From Plantimonas leprariae (GTDB taxonomy: Bacteria; Pseudomonadota; Alphaproteobacteria; Rhizobiales; Rhizobiaceae): DNA of 64,000 nucleotides. The notes below the pieces were generated by a model that saw only the letters and a list, made by a program, of their open reading frames with translations, did not search any database and was not told the origin of the DNA. Within the stretch, counting starts at the first letter, position 1. Each line of letters starts with the position of its first letter. Where the stretch lies: positions 62,001-126,000 of the forward strand of contig NZ_VZDO01000008.1 in NCBI RefSeq assembly GCF_008802405.1. The letters are read 5' to 3'. Positions 19,346 to 29,218 of the stretch are shown here, in pieces. A program made the position numbers and the translations under genes.

Positions 19346-19546
19346 ATGACAAACCTCAAACCCATCAAACGCGCTATCGCGGGGCTATCGGACGTAGAGA
19401 TCGCTGGTCTCCGCGATTGGATTGAAGCCTATGACGCGCGGCGGTGGGAGCGGCAAGTCAGAGCGGGCCTCGCCGCAGGCAAGCTGGACGAAATTGCTGA
19501 CGCCGCCCTCGTCCGGTTCCGAGCGGGTCGTGCGTCTTGGTTTTGA
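19346..19546 (+). CDS. Small antitoxin-like protein without an adjacent toxin
   Basis: This 66-residue protein shows the pattern LSDVEIAGLRDWIEAYDARR, then AGKLDEIADAALVRFRAGRA. The 'WxEpfDarrW ... GkLd ... eAl..fraGr' layout recalls small antitoxins that usually precede a RelE/ParE-type toxin gene. A GGAGG site lies upstream. The following 296 bp hold no toxin frame, so the gene looks orphaned. It opens an accessory patch between uvrB and an ABC exporter. The assignment rests on remembered family pattern; no toxin partner backs it up. Confidence 0.6.
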   Translation: MTNLKPIKRAIAGLSDVEIAGLRDWIEAYDARRWERQVRAGLAAGKLDEIADAALVRFRAGRASWF

Positions 19547-19842
19547 GTAGCAATACTATGCGATATCACGAACCGCATTCTACACCTCCATAACTCAGTC
19601 GGCATCTGAGTGGATCAATCTCGAAGGTGCAACACACCCATTCGCCCGGAATTGCGCAAGCAAAAGCATATAAGAGTTTTGGGAAGAAACCGCTCGCGCA
19701 GAAAATGGAAACGGGTAGGCTACCTGCGCGCTGCCTTCACTTACGACATAGGATAAGTATTTTGTAATATTCCTAAATCGAACAATACAAGCTTTGGGAC
19801 GAGCGCCCCCCGCATAAAAAGAGTTTGGACGAGGATATATAG
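19547..19842. other. AT-rich leader region of the P-loop ATPase gene
   Basis: No gene is supported here. Composition shifts from about genome average to clearly AT-rich. A 6-bp inverted repeat (ACTCAG at 19593, CTGAGT at 19606) follows the antitoxin-like gene and may be a weak terminator. Closer to the ATPase, TTGTA at 19762-19766 and TACAA at 19786-19790 form inverted half-sites that could be an operator. No toxin gene was found on either strand. Confidence 0.4.
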
Positions 19843-21291
19843 ATGACTGTTCACTTACGGGAAATTGGATCGTTTGGCGATGTGGCGGCAGAAGATGATG
19901 CTGTATTGGACTATTTTCTATCGACTAACGTTGTCGGGAAAATTAGTGACCATAGCGCAATGCTTGTCCTTGGCCGCAAGGGCACAGGCAAGACTGCAAT
20001 TGTTAGATATTTTACTGAATCTGAGGATAACAGCACGGCGCGTTCGCTAAATCTACGCGGCTATCCGTGGAACGTACATTCCACTCGCATAGATCGAGGA
20101 GCATCAGAGATTGAAGCCTACGTTTCATCTTGGAGATATCTTATCGCAGTACAACTTTGCAGTCTAATATTAGCTCATCCGAATAGTTCTCGTTCATATA
20201 AATCTGAAAATCTGCATAATTTTCTCGTGGACAACTATGGGGACCCGCAGCCGGAGCTTGCGAAAGTCCTCCGGCCGCAAAAAATACGTTTCAGCAAAGT
20301 TTCAATTACGCCCTCCGTCATGGGCAATCAACTCGGCGGCTTCGAATTCGAGCGTAAAAGTGGCGATTACGATTTTGGCTTAGAGTTGAATGCATTGAGT
20401 TCCGCGCTCATGGATGCGGTGTGCGAAGTGGCACATGCAATAGGCGTTGACAGTCTTGGTCTACACTTTGACGAGTTAGACCAAGGCCTCTCTCGCTTAG
20501 ATGATAAACGAAAGCATATGCTTATAGGCCTCGTAATTGCCGCGCGTGATTTGAAGCGCCAATACACTACTGATGTGTTAGCGATTGACCCTATCGTTTA
20601 TCTGCGGACAGACATATGGGATGAAATACAATTTTCAGATAAAAACAAGATCTCAGAGACCCTTGCAATTCGGTTGAACTGGGACGGAGAGGAACTCAAG
20701 CAATTGGTGGAGACGCGCCTGCGAGTTAAACTGGGTAAAACTACTAATTGGGATGAAATAGCAACAACGGACTTAATGAGGGGTTCGCAGACAAAATGGA
20801 ACCATATAGTTTCGCGAACCTTTTTGCGACCGCGCGATGTTATCAAGTTTTTGAACCAGTTACTCGTGGAAGCAAGACAAAGGGATGACGATACTGTAGC
20901 ATTCGAAAATCCGGATATTATCGCTGCAAGAGACACTTATTCATCCTATTTGAAAAGTGAACTTGATGATGAGGTGCGACCTCATTGGCCGGAATGGGAA
21001 GAAGCTTTGCAGGCAATTACAGCTATAGGTTCGCAGAATTTTGAAAAAGCCGAATTCGAACGTGAATTTAATGCGCGCCGTTCAAAGTCTAATCTGTTGT
21101 CATCCCAAGAAGCTTTAGCTCAGTTATATAGATTTTCAGTTCTAGGATACGAACGAAGAAGTGGCTATGGCGGTTCGTCATGGGCGTTCGCCTATACTGA
21201 TCCCGCAGCGGGATGGGATAGCGTGGCAACCCGCTTTAAAGTTCATCCTGGCTTGAAGGAATATACAAAAGTGCGAGAGTCTCGCACCTAG
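19843..21291 (+). CDS. AT-rich P-loop ATPase of the Sll1717-like type, function unknown
   Basis: This 482-residue protein has a Walker A motif GRKGTGKT at residues 44-51 and a Walker B-like LHFDELDQG at about 207-215, where Asp210 and Glu211 would coordinate magnesium and activate water. The regions beyond are mixed alpha/beta with no recognised domain; a helix-rich part with charged residues lies near residues 370-440. It resembles the P-loop ATPases that public annotation names after Sll1717, which are usually uncharacterised and often lie in accessory or defence-type regions. Base composition is far more AT-rich than the surroundings, so it is likely acquired. The ATG has an AGGA site. No effector partner is adjacent, and substrate and role are not known. 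Confidence 0.7.
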   Translation: MTVHLREIGSFGDVAAEDDAVLDYFLSTNVVGKISDHSAMLVLGRKGTGKTAIVRYFTESEDNSTARSLNLRGYPWNVHSTRIDRGASEIEAYVSSWRYLIAVQLCSLILAHPNSSRSYKSENLHNFLVDNYGDPQPELAKVLRPQKIRFSKVSITPSVMGNQLGGFEFERKSGDYDFGLELNALSSALMDAVCEVAHAIGVDSLGLHFDELDQGLSRLDDKRKHMLIGLVIAARDLKRQYTTDVLAIDPIVYLRTDIWDEIQFSDKNKISETLAIRLNWDGEELKQLVETRLRVKLGKTTNWDEIATTDLMRGSQTKWNHIVSRTFLRPRDVIKFLNQLLVEARQRDDDTVAFENPDIIAARDTYSSYLKSELDDEVRPHWPEWEEALQAITAIGSQNFEKAEFEREFNARRSKSNLLSSQEALAQLYRFSVLGYERRSGYGGSSWAFAYTDPAAGWDSVATRFKVHPGLKEYTKVRESRT

Positions 21292-21997
21292 TTCATCGTA
21301 ACACCGTGACGGAGTCCGCGCTCGTTACTGACGTTGATAGAATCGAATGCTCGTACTCTCGTTATGGAAAAACTTATCCCCTCTTCTCAATCTTCCCTTA
21401 CCCTGTTCGTCACCGCCGCTCTTATCGAGGGAGCGCGAATGATCACCGGGATCGTTCGGTGGGGTGGCGGGCGGGTCCGGGTTGCTGATCCTTTCCGGAA
21501 GGGTCGGAAGCCCGGTCGACGCGCAACCCGTGCCGGCCGTTGGCGACAGCGGCCGGGAGCAAGCCGAGGAACCCGAACGGCTGTGTAGCCGAGGACAATG
21601 TTCGGATCACGCCCTTGAGGCCGGAGACGCTATCCGGCCGAAGGCATGGGGGACCGCCGGGTGACGCACCGGCGGGAGAAGCGTCGGAAGAAGCTCGCGC
21701 GGGCGCCGAAGGCAGGCCGCATTGACGAGTAGCATACGTCGGAGGGCTCTGCCCTCGGCGCCCGCCGCTCTCCTGACCGGGACGGCCACGAACGGACCAC
21801 CGGCACACCCCGGCCGCTTCGCGGCGCGGGATCGCGCAAGCGCGTCCGGCACGCGGCGTCTGGCCGCTTTCCATCCGGCGGAAAACTTCGCGCCCGGCCC
21901 TGTTCCCGCCCCAAAGCGGGCCTAGCTCCGCCGCTATCCCCTCGCCCGCGATTCGGTTCCTTCGGGTCGCCTGCATCTTGCTGCCCGGAGCAGACCC
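21292..21997. other. 706-bp gap at the right border of the acquired patch
   Basis: Composition returns to high GC from about 21380. Frames seen here are short and Arg/Pro-rich, with no recognisable family on either strand. It probably holds the promoter of the following ABC exporter and may contain the border of the inserted segment. No repeat matching the left border was recognised by eye. Confidence 0.4.
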
Positions 21998-23830
<1,833 letters not shown>

Positions 23831-24502
23831 TCAGAGCGCGGCGATTGCCTCGGCGACATCGCGCAGCGTCTCGCCAGCGACGTCCGGCGCGTCGAAATGC
23901 GCCGGCCAAGGCTGCCCGCGCCGGACGAAGCCGGTCGGCATGCCGATCTGCTTCGCGCCGTGGCAGTCCCAGGCATGCGTCGCGACGAGCATCACGTCGC
24001 CGGGCTCCGTCCGCATCTGCTCGACGGCGGACATGTAGGCCGAACGCTGCGGCTTATAGCGCCGTGCCAGTTCCACCGAATGCACGCCGTCGAAGAAGCC
24101 CGCGAAGCCAGCCCGCTCGATCAACCCCTCCGTCGCGCTCGCCGCGCCGTTCGACAGCGCATGCACCCGAAAGCCCGCATCCTTCAGCGTCCGGAAACAG
24201 GCACCGGCATCGTCGTGCGGCGGCAGCTGCTTCATCGCCTCGGCCACCGCCTCGCGGGCCGGATCGCTCGGCGGCAGGCCGCGTTTCGCTCGAAGCTGAC
24301 CCAGCGCGCCGGCCATCACCTCCGGCAGCGGCGCATAGGAACCGGCGAGGCTCAAGGCCATCGCGTCGCGCAGCATGCCGGCGTAAAGCGTCTCGGCGTC
24401 GCTCGCCGCCAGTCCGTGCGCGGCGACCGCCGGACCCAGCGCGTCGATGCGGAAGACCGTATCGATGATGTCGAGGGCGACGATGCGCGGACGCTGCGCC
24501 AT
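23831..24502 (-). CDS. HAD-superfamily hydrolase, haloacid dehalogenase type II-like
   Basis: This 223-residue cytoplasmic protein has the HAD fold. The nucleophile Asp lies in VALDIIDTVFRI at residue 10, motif II in ALSNGA, a conserved Lys in RRYKPQRSAY and the acidic motif around MLVATHAWDCHGAKQIG. The last motif resembles L-2-haloacid dehalogenases, which have VAxHxWD. The second residue of the DxDxT box is Ile, so the phosphatase activity of many HADs is unlikely, fitting dehalogenase chemistry. Four bases separate it from the upstream lipoprotein gene, so the two form one operon. Confidence 0.86.
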   Translation of the reverse strand: MAQRPRIVALDIIDTVFRIDALGPAVAAHGLAASDAETLYAGMLRDAMALSLAGSYAPLPEVMAGALGQLRAKRGLPPSDPAREAVAEAMKQLPPHDDAGACFRTLKDAGFRVHALSNGAASATEGLIERAGFAGFFDGVHSVELARRYKPQRSAYMSAVEQMRTEPGDVMLVATHAWDCHGAKQIGMPTGFVRRGQPWPAHFDAPDVAGETLRDVAEAIAAL

Positions 24503-24506
24503 GATC

Positions 24507-24650
24507 TCAGTTCAGCGTCGTCGGCCGGCTGAGCTGTTCGCTGGTCTGCCGCCAGTGCGCGTCGTTGGCGCGCTGCTCCGGCGGCACCTTCGACAAGCAG
24601 GCGGTCAGCGCAAGCGTCGCGACGAGGAGAACGAGGGCGGTGCGTTTCAT
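24507..24650 (-). CDS. Small lipoprotein
   Basis: This 47-residue protein begins MKRTALVLLVATLALTACLS, a short lipoprotein signal with the lipobox LTAC, so Cys18 would carry lipid. The mature part is only about 30 residues and hydrophilic. The ATG at 24648-24650 is preferred over the frame open to 24710, as it starts the signal. It lies 4 bp before the HAD gene on the same strand. The function is unknown. Confidence 0.7.
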   Translation of the reverse strand: MKRTALVLLVATLALTACLSKVPPEQRANDAHWRQTSEQLSRPTTLN

Positions 24651-24876
24651 GCGAGGGCTGATCCGGTCGAAGTTGGCATCTGTAACCTCATAGCTGCCGC
24701 CCGCCATCATTTGAAGCCGACCGCTCTCGCCACAAAGCGCAAGCTTCGCGTCAGCGTGCTGTCACAGAGTGGCGTTAAGGATGGCTCGTACGGGAGCCGT
24801 CGAGCCGACCACGGATGGACTGGCGGTTCGATGCTTCCGTGCCTTCGCCCGAGAGACAGCCGGGTCGAGCCGCGAT
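24651..24876. other. Gap containing a candidate plus-strand transcript
   Basis: No protein gene is supported in the gap 24651-24988. Frames crossing it are shadows, since they run through a plus-strand terminator at 24877. The stretch upstream includes a GGCTC/GAGCC stem-loop near 24783-24798. A promoter is not certain. Confidence 0.4.
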
Positions 24877-24914
24877 GACCTCGCTCCCATCAGGGACGCG
24901 AGGTCTTTCGTTTT
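24760..24914 (+). ncRNA. Candidate small RNA ending at an orphan terminator
   Basis: A strong intrinsic terminator on the plus strand (24877-24914) lies in a region where all annotated genes for 1 kb upstream are on the minus strand. Something must be transcribed rightward into it. A stem-loop at about 24783-24798 (GGCTC, loop, GAGCC) precedes it. The 5' end given is a guess; there is no clear promoter. No known sRNA family is recognised. Confidence 0.35.
24877..24914 (+). terminator. Orphan intrinsic terminator (plus strand)
   Basis: A 12-bp stem, GACCTCGCTCCC paired with GGGACGCGAGGTC (one bulged C), has a 4-nt loop ATCA and is followed by TTTCGTTTT. On the minus strand there is no T-run, so the orientation is clear. 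Confidence 0.75.
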
Positions 24915-24927
24915 CCGCCGTCAGCCC

Positions 24928-24967
24928 AAACGAAAAGCCCGGCCCGGCGGATGCCGAACCGGGCCGG
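24928..24967 (-). terminator. Intrinsic terminator of the secreted-protein gene at 24989
   Basis: On the minus strand, CCGGCCCGG and CCGGGCCGG form a 9-bp GC stem, followed by CTTTTCGTTT. It lies 22 bp after the stop codon of the 111-residue gene and faces the plus-strand terminator 14 bp away. Confidence 0.75.
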
Positions 24968-24988
24968 AAAGCTGCGGTTTCGTCGCCG

Positions 24989-25324
24989 TCAGTCGATGTC
25001 GCGGCGGGGCGACGACAGCGGGAAGCCGATGCCGTTGCCCTGATCGTTGAGGATCTGGCCGTTCGAGCTCGACGAGTTCGGCATCATCGTGCCGTAGCCG
25101 CCGACGCCGTTCGAAAGGCCGCCAGGGCCGCTCGGCCGCTCGGTAGTCTGCGTGGCGTCGAGCGCGACGCCCGGCAGACCCGGCGCGTAGATCTGATCGC
25201 CGATCGGTCCATAGTTCGACGCGACCCGCTCCGATTCGGCAACGACACGGCGATGACCGCTCTGCGCCGCAGCCGGCAGGACCACGGCGCAGGACAGGGC
25301 GGCGGCGAGAAGAACGCGGATCAT
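24989..25324 (-). CDS. Small secreted protein, unknown
   Basis: This 111-residue protein begins MIRVLLAAALSCAVVLPAAA, a clear signal peptide with cleavage after AAA or AQ. The mature region is about 90 residues, Gly/Asn/Ser-rich, including a run of serines (NSSSSN), with no recognised domain. The ATG at 25322-25324 has GAAGG upstream. A terminator follows. The frame is open to 25693 because it is antisense to nothing but shadows of the next gene; the signal peptide fixes the start. The function is unknown. Confidence 0.72.
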   Translation of the reverse strand: MIRVLLAAALSCAVVLPAAAQSGHRRVVAESERVASNYGPIGDQIYAPGLPGVALDATQTTERPSGPGGLSNGVGGYGTMMPNSSSSNGQILNDQGNGIGFPLSSPRRDID

Positions 25325-25449
25325 GACGGAAATCCCTTCGAAGACGAATCGGTCGCCCGATTCCAGTCTCATTTCTGCCATGTTAACGCTTGCGGCGTCC
25401 CTACGTTCCTGCCCGTCGTCGAAAAGAAACGCGGACAGATGCCTATTCG

Positions 25450-26142
25450 CTACGCCGTCGGCATCGGCGATCGTTCGGCTTCTTGTGCCAGCGCCCACGC
25501 CAGACAGTTCAGCACCGTCTCGGTCATCGAGCGCAACTCGGAGGATCGGACCGTTCGCCGTACTTCCTTCGGCCGACCGCTCCGCTCGGCATCGGTGACG
25601 CATTCGTCGGTCAGCGGCGTATGGATGAAGCCGTAGTAGCGCACGCCCAGTTCGTCGCCGTTGAGGCAGAGATGGAACAGCGTCTCGTTGCACAGGTATC
25701 GACCGGGATCGCTCGAACGTTCGAAGTCGATGCCCACCGCCGCGAGGTCGCGTTCCAGTGCGTCGAACGGTAACCTGACCTCGATGCTTGCGGGTCCCGC
25801 GCCGATGTCCGGCGCCGGGGCGAGACGCCCTGCCGCATCCGGCCGATCAAGGGCACGCTCGTTGAAGGCCAGCGTCTCGATGCGAAAGCGTTTCGCCCTG
25901 GCATGCAGGCCGACGAGGAGCACGGCCACCGGCGCCGTCCGCCGGATCGCCGCCTCGAGCACGCGCCAGCTCCGCTTCCACTCGACGGGCAGGACGAGGC
26001 GTTCGATACATGCGCCTTCCGCAAAGGCGACGGCGTCGAATTCTCTGACGAGGCGTTCCGACGGGTTCTCCGGCGCGCCGGGAAAGGCGGAAAAGCCTGC
26101 GAGCAGCAACTTCAAAGGACGGTCATTCCTCACGATTTCCAC
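25450..26142 (-). CDS. Peptidase C15-like protein (pyroglutamyl peptidase fold)
   Basis: This 230-residue cytoplasmic protein matches the pyrrolidone-carboxyl peptidase layout: the N-terminal LLLAGFSAFPGAPENPSERL, a middle segment RIETLAFNERALDRPDAAG, the catalytic cysteine in GRYLCNETLF and the catalytic histidine in YGFIHTPL. The usual catalytic glutamate region (ERVAIN in Pcp) reads RIETLAFNE, which may still supply it. True enzymes remove N-terminal pyroglutamate from peptides; this is a divergent member. It lies upstream of the secreted 111-residue gene with about 125 bp between them. Confidence 0.8.
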   Translation of the reverse strand: MEIVRNDRPLKLLLAGFSAFPGAPENPSERLVREFDAVAFAEGACIERLVLPVEWKRSWRVLEAAIRRTAPVAVLLVGLHARAKRFRIETLAFNERALDRPDAAGRLAPAPDIGAGPASIEVRLPFDALERDLAAVGIDFERSSDPGRYLCNETLFHLCLNGDELGVRYYGFIHTPLTDECVTDAERSGRPKEVRRTVRSSELRSMTETVLNCLAWALAQEAERSPMPTA

Positions 26143-26204
26143 TTAGTTTTCCTGCAATTACACTGAGCTGGAGGCGTTCGAAAGAAACGTCGGCGAAAAG
26201 CTGC

Positions 26205-26233
26205 TTGCAAATCCTACCCGTCGACTGCATTAA
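26205..26233 (+). promoter_or_regulatory. Possible promoter of the cold-shock gene
   Basis: TTGCAA (26205-26210), a 17-bp spacer and CATTAA (26228-26233) form a fair sigma-70-like match. It would give a leader of about 180 nt, in line with the long untranslated leaders of cold-shock genes. This is inference only. Confidence 0.3.
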
Positions 26234-26418
26234 TTCCGATGTTCGGGCAATTTCGTGAACACAATGGGACTGGGCGGAATGCGTATCGGAGACGCTTACT
26301 CCGAGCGGGACCTGGGGGGACACAGGCTCTGCGATGTATCGCTTCCTATTCTTGAAGTTCGAGACTTGCCTGCGAATGCCGACAAGGCGAACCGAACAGC
26401 CAGGAACAGGAAATCGAG

Positions 26419-26634
26419 ATGGCGCAGACTGGTACCGTAAAGTTCTTCAACACCGAGAAGGGGTTCGGCTTCATCAAGCCGGATAACGGCGGACCGGACA
26501 TCTTCGTCCACATCTCCGCCGTCCAGGCCTCCGGCCTGCCGGGCCTGACCGAGAATCAGAAGGTCTCCTACGACACCGAGCCGGACAAGCGCGGCAAGGG
26601 TCCGAAGGCCGTCAACCTGATGACGTCGGGCTGA
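26419..26634 (+). CDS. Cold-shock protein (CspA family)
   Basis: This 71-residue OB-fold protein binds single-stranded RNA or DNA and acts as an RNA chaperone in the cytoplasm. RNP1 is GFGFIKP, and RNP2 is DIFVHIS. The start [19 protein letters not shown] is typical. The longer rhizobial form with the insert [11 protein letters not shown] is seen. The leader is about 200 nt and could include a cold-responsive structure. A terminator follows. Confidence 0.95.
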   Translation: MAQTGTVKFFNTEKGFGFIKPDNGGPDIFVHISAVQASGLPGLTENQKVSYDTEPDKRGKGPKAVNLMTSG

Positions 26635-26698
26635 GCCGCAGCACCGATCGATCGCGACGCCGCTTCCAGCCGTCGCCTTGAAAGGAAGTGACCTGCCT

Positions 26699-26729
26699 GT
26701 CCCGCAACGGGACGGGCTGGACCCGTTTT
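26699..26729 (+). terminator. Probable terminator of the cold-shock gene
   Basis: Two overlapping GC stems are seen: GTCCCG/CGGGAC with loop CAA, and ACGGG/CCCGT with loop CTGGA followed by TTT. It lies about 65 bp past the stop codon. The T-run is short. Confidence 0.5.
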
Positions 26730-26854
26730 CGCCCTCGCCTGCTCCGGCCTCACTGCTCCCGACGCTGATCGTGCCATTCTGAAACGGAATCGGCTGGCAC
26801 GCCGCATGCTCGAAGTTTCCCAAGAGGCCATCCGGCCGGTACGGGAAGCATGCG

Positions 26855-27553
26855 ATGCGAATTTTCAGCTTCAGGACATTCGGTCTGGCGGCCCTTGTCG
26901 CCGTGTCCGGATGCATCTTGGGACATGTCGGCGAGGCGGCGGCGCTGGACCGGCACCCGGCGGTCGGCGGCGTCGTCGGCAGCGGCTCGCGTGGCTACGG
27001 CGCGGAGCGTCCGGGTTATGGATCCGAGCGCGAATATTACGGCGCATCCAACCTGCGCTCGTCGGCGGATCGACACCGCGGCCACGGGCGGGATCGTTAC
27101 CGCTCGCACGGATCGGTGATCGAGTTCGACGATAGCCCCTACGACATCGATGGCGAATATCCCGACGATTCCGAAGGCGGATCGAGGGCCGGCGTCTACC
27201 CGGGCTACGGATCGAACAGCTTCATCGACTTCGGCGACGAGGACGCCGACCGCGATGCCGACACGGAGCGGGCATATCCGACCGGCGCGAAGATCATCGA
27301 TGTCGCTTCGGAACGGCTCGACCGCTACCGCGCGCCGAAGGGCAGCGTCAGCATCACCTATGTCGGCAACACCAAGATCATGCGGATCGGCTCCGGCTTC
27401 GGCGAGCCGGAGCGGCCGGCGGCAAAACCCGCCCTCGCCCCGTGGTCGGACTCCTGGCAGCGCTATTGCAGCCGCGCCTTCCTGAACTTCGATCCCGAGC
27501 GGGGAACCTACACGGCCGAGGACGGCTCGACCCGCTTCTGCACCGGCGACTGA
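26855..27553 (+). CDS. Secreted protein with a C-terminal BA14K-like domain
   Basis: This 232-residue protein has a signal peptide (RTFGLAALVAVSGCILG), a low-complexity Gly/Tyr/Arg/Asp-rich middle of about 130 residues, and a C-terminal segment WQRYCSRAFLNFDPERGTY ending FCTGD. That pattern, W..YC..R...FDP.TGTY...DG...C, is the BA14K domain known from a Brucella immunogenic protein and common in Rhizobiales envelope proteins. The two cysteines may form a disulfide. The role is unknown, perhaps sugar-binding. It is convergent with the hydrolase gene that follows. Confidence 0.8.
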   Translation: MRIFSFRTFGLAALVAVSGCILGHVGEAAALDRHPAVGGVVGSGSRGYGAERPGYGSEREYYGASNLRSSADRHRGHGRDRYRSHGSVIEFDDSPYDIDGEYPDDSEGGSRAGVYPGYGSNSFIDFGDEDADRDADTERAYPTGAKIIDVASERLDRYRAPKGSVSITYVGNTKIMRIGSGFGEPERPAAKPALAPWSDSWQRYCSRAFLNFDPERGTYTAEDGSTRFCTGD

Positions 27554-27605
27554 GCCGTCGGCGCGACCTCTTCCGGCCTTGCGTATCGAGTGGCCGGAGA
27601 AAGGG

Positions 27606-27635
27606 CCGGCCGGGCGTCTTCGGGCGTCCGGCCGG
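27606..27635. terminator. Hairpin between convergent genes
   Basis: A long GC-rich hairpin (CCGGCCGG at 27606 and 27628, continued inward to a TTCG-type loop) lies between the ends of two convergent genes. It could end transcription in both directions, although neither side has a long T-run. Confidence 0.5.
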
Positions 27636-27665
27636 ACCGATTCAAAGACGTGGGCAGCCTGGCTG

Positions 27666-28331
27666 TCAGTTCAGGAACGGGTTCGTCAGCCGTTCCTGCC
27701 CGAGCGTGCCGCCTGGGCCGTGCCCGCAGATGAAGTCCACGTCGTCACCGAGCGGAAGAAGCTTGGTCTTGATCGACCGGATCAGGGCGGCATGGTCGCC
27801 GCCCCAGAGATCGGTCCGCCCGACCGAACCGCGGAAGAGCACGTCGCCCGCGTGGAGGAAGCGGGCCTTCCGCTCGAAAAAAACGACATGGCCCGGCGCG
27901 TGACCGGGACAATGCAGCACTTCGAACCGGTGCCGCCCGAGGCTCAGCACCTCGCCCTCGACGAGAAAGCGGTCCGGCACGACGTCGCGGAAGGCCCCTG
28001 GCACGCCGAACATGCGCGCCTGATTCTGGATGGCTTCCAGCAACGGCCTGTCGGCTTCGTGCGGTCCGACCAGCGGCACGCGAAGCTTGTCCTTCAGCTC
28101 CATCGCGCCGCCGGCATGATCGATATGTCCATGCGTCAGCCAGATGGCGGCGACGGTCACGCCGAGCCGAGCGACGGCGGCGACGATGCGCTCGACGTCG
28201 CCGCCGGGGTCGACGACCGCGCCCTCCATCGAATCGCCGTCGTAGAGGATGGCGCAGTTCTGGGCGAACGGCGTGACCGGCACGATCTCGACACGCGGCC
28301 GGATCGCTTCCGACGGGCGGGACGAACTCAT
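27666..28331 (-). CDS. Metallo-beta-lactamase-fold hydrolase (glyoxalase II-like)
   Basis: This 221-residue cytoplasmic hydrolase has the two-metal site motif LTHGHIDHAGG (HxHxDH), with further ligands in HCPGHAPGHVVFF, HAGDVLFRGSVGRTDL and ICGHGPGG. It resembles the YcbL-type glyoxalase II-like group, which cleaves thioesters such as S-lactoylglutathione. It begins with MSSSRPSEAIRP, and the ATG at 28329-28331 overlaps the ilvE stop codon by four bases (ATGA), so translation is coupled. The exact substrate is not shown. Confidence 0.9.
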   Translation of the reverse strand: MSSSRPSEAIRPRVEIVPVTPFAQNCAILYDGDSMEGAVVDPGGDVERIVAAVARLGVTVAAIWLTHGHIDHAGGAMELKDKLRVPLVGPHEADRPLLEAIQNQARMFGVPGAFRDVVPDRFLVEGEVLSLGRHRFEVLHCPGHAPGHVVFFERKARFLHAGDVLFRGSVGRTDLWGGDHAALIRSIKTKLLPLGDDVDFICGHGPGGTLGQERLTNPFLN

Positions 28332-29218
28332 TCCGCCGCGAGCCGCTTCGGCGTCACCTCGGCGGCGTAGTCCTCGACGAGGCGGCGGCAGAGCTCGCCG
28401 GGCGTGAAGCGATACGGGCCGATCTCGGTCACCGGCGCCACTTCCGCGGCCGTGCCGCACAGGAAACATTCGGAGAAGGTTGCCATCTCCTCCGGCATGA
28501 TCGCACGCTCGTGCACCGCGATACCGCGCCGGCGCGCCAGATCGATGATCGTGCGGCGCGTGATCCCGTCGAGGAAGCAGTCGGCGAGCGGCGTGTGCAG
28601 CGCGCCGTCCCTGGCGAAGAACACGTTCGCGCCCGTCGCCTCCGCCACCTGCCCGCGCCAGTCCAGCATCAGCGCGTCCGCGTAACCCTTGGCCTCGGCG
28701 ATGTGCTTCGAGATGGTGCAGATCATGTAAAGGCCGCTCGCCTTGGCGCGCGAGGGCGCGGTGCGCGGATCGGGCCGGCGGTATTCCGCCATGTCGAGCC
28801 GGATGCCCCGCATGCGCTGGGCCGGATCGAAATAGCTCGGCCACTGCCAGATCGCGACCGCGACGTTGATGCGGGTGTTCTGGGCCGCGACGCCCAGCAT
28901 CTCGCTGCCGCGCCACGCGATCGGTCGCACATAGGCGTCGCCGAGGCCTTGCCGGTGCAGCAGCGCCGTGCAGGCATCGTCGATCTCGTCGGCCGAATAA
29001 GGAACCGCGAAGCCGAGGATGCGCCCGGATTCGATGAGCCGTTCGGTGTGCTCGCGCAGCTTGAAGATCTCGCCGCCATAGGCACGCTCGCCCTCGAATA
29101 CCGCGCTCGCGTAGTGCAGGCCGTGCGTCAGCACATGCACCTTCGCGTCCTGCCAGGCGACGAACTCGCCGTTGAACCAGATTTCGCCATCACGCTGGTC
29201 GAAAGGAATTGCGCTCAT
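28328..29218 (-). CDS. ilvE: Branched-chain amino acid aminotransferase
   Basis: This 296-residue PLP enzyme (fold type IV) catalyses the last step of Leu, Ile and Val synthesis, or the first step of breakdown. Seen are GLHYASAVFEGERAY, RPIAWRG, the conserved lysine region SRAKASGLYM, and VAEATGANVFF, plus SECFLCGTAAEV near the C-terminus. The ATG at 29216-29218 (MSAIPFDQRDGEIWFNG) is preferred over the open frame to 29383. It is followed by the coupled hydrolase, and lies divergent to the MarR gene 203 bp away. Confidence 0.94.
   Translation of the reverse strand: MSAIPFDQRDGEIWFNGEFVAWQDAKVHVLTHGLHYASAVFEGERAYGGEIFKLREHTERLIESGRILGFAVPYSADEIDDACTALLHRQGLGDAYVRPIAWRGSEMLGVAAQNTRINVAVAIWQWPSYFDPAQRMRGIRLDMAEYRRPDPRTAPSRAKASGLYMICTISKHIAEAKGYADALMLDWRGQVAEATGANVFFARDGALHTPLADCFLDGITRRTIIDLARRRGIAVHERAIMPEEMATFSECFLCGTAAEVAPVTEIGPYRFTPGELCRRLVEDYAAEVTPKRLAAE

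Noticed and set aside
24769-25636. Plus-strand coding frames through the gap near 24.8 kb
   Set aside because: They run through a strong terminator and are antisense to a secreted-protein gene.
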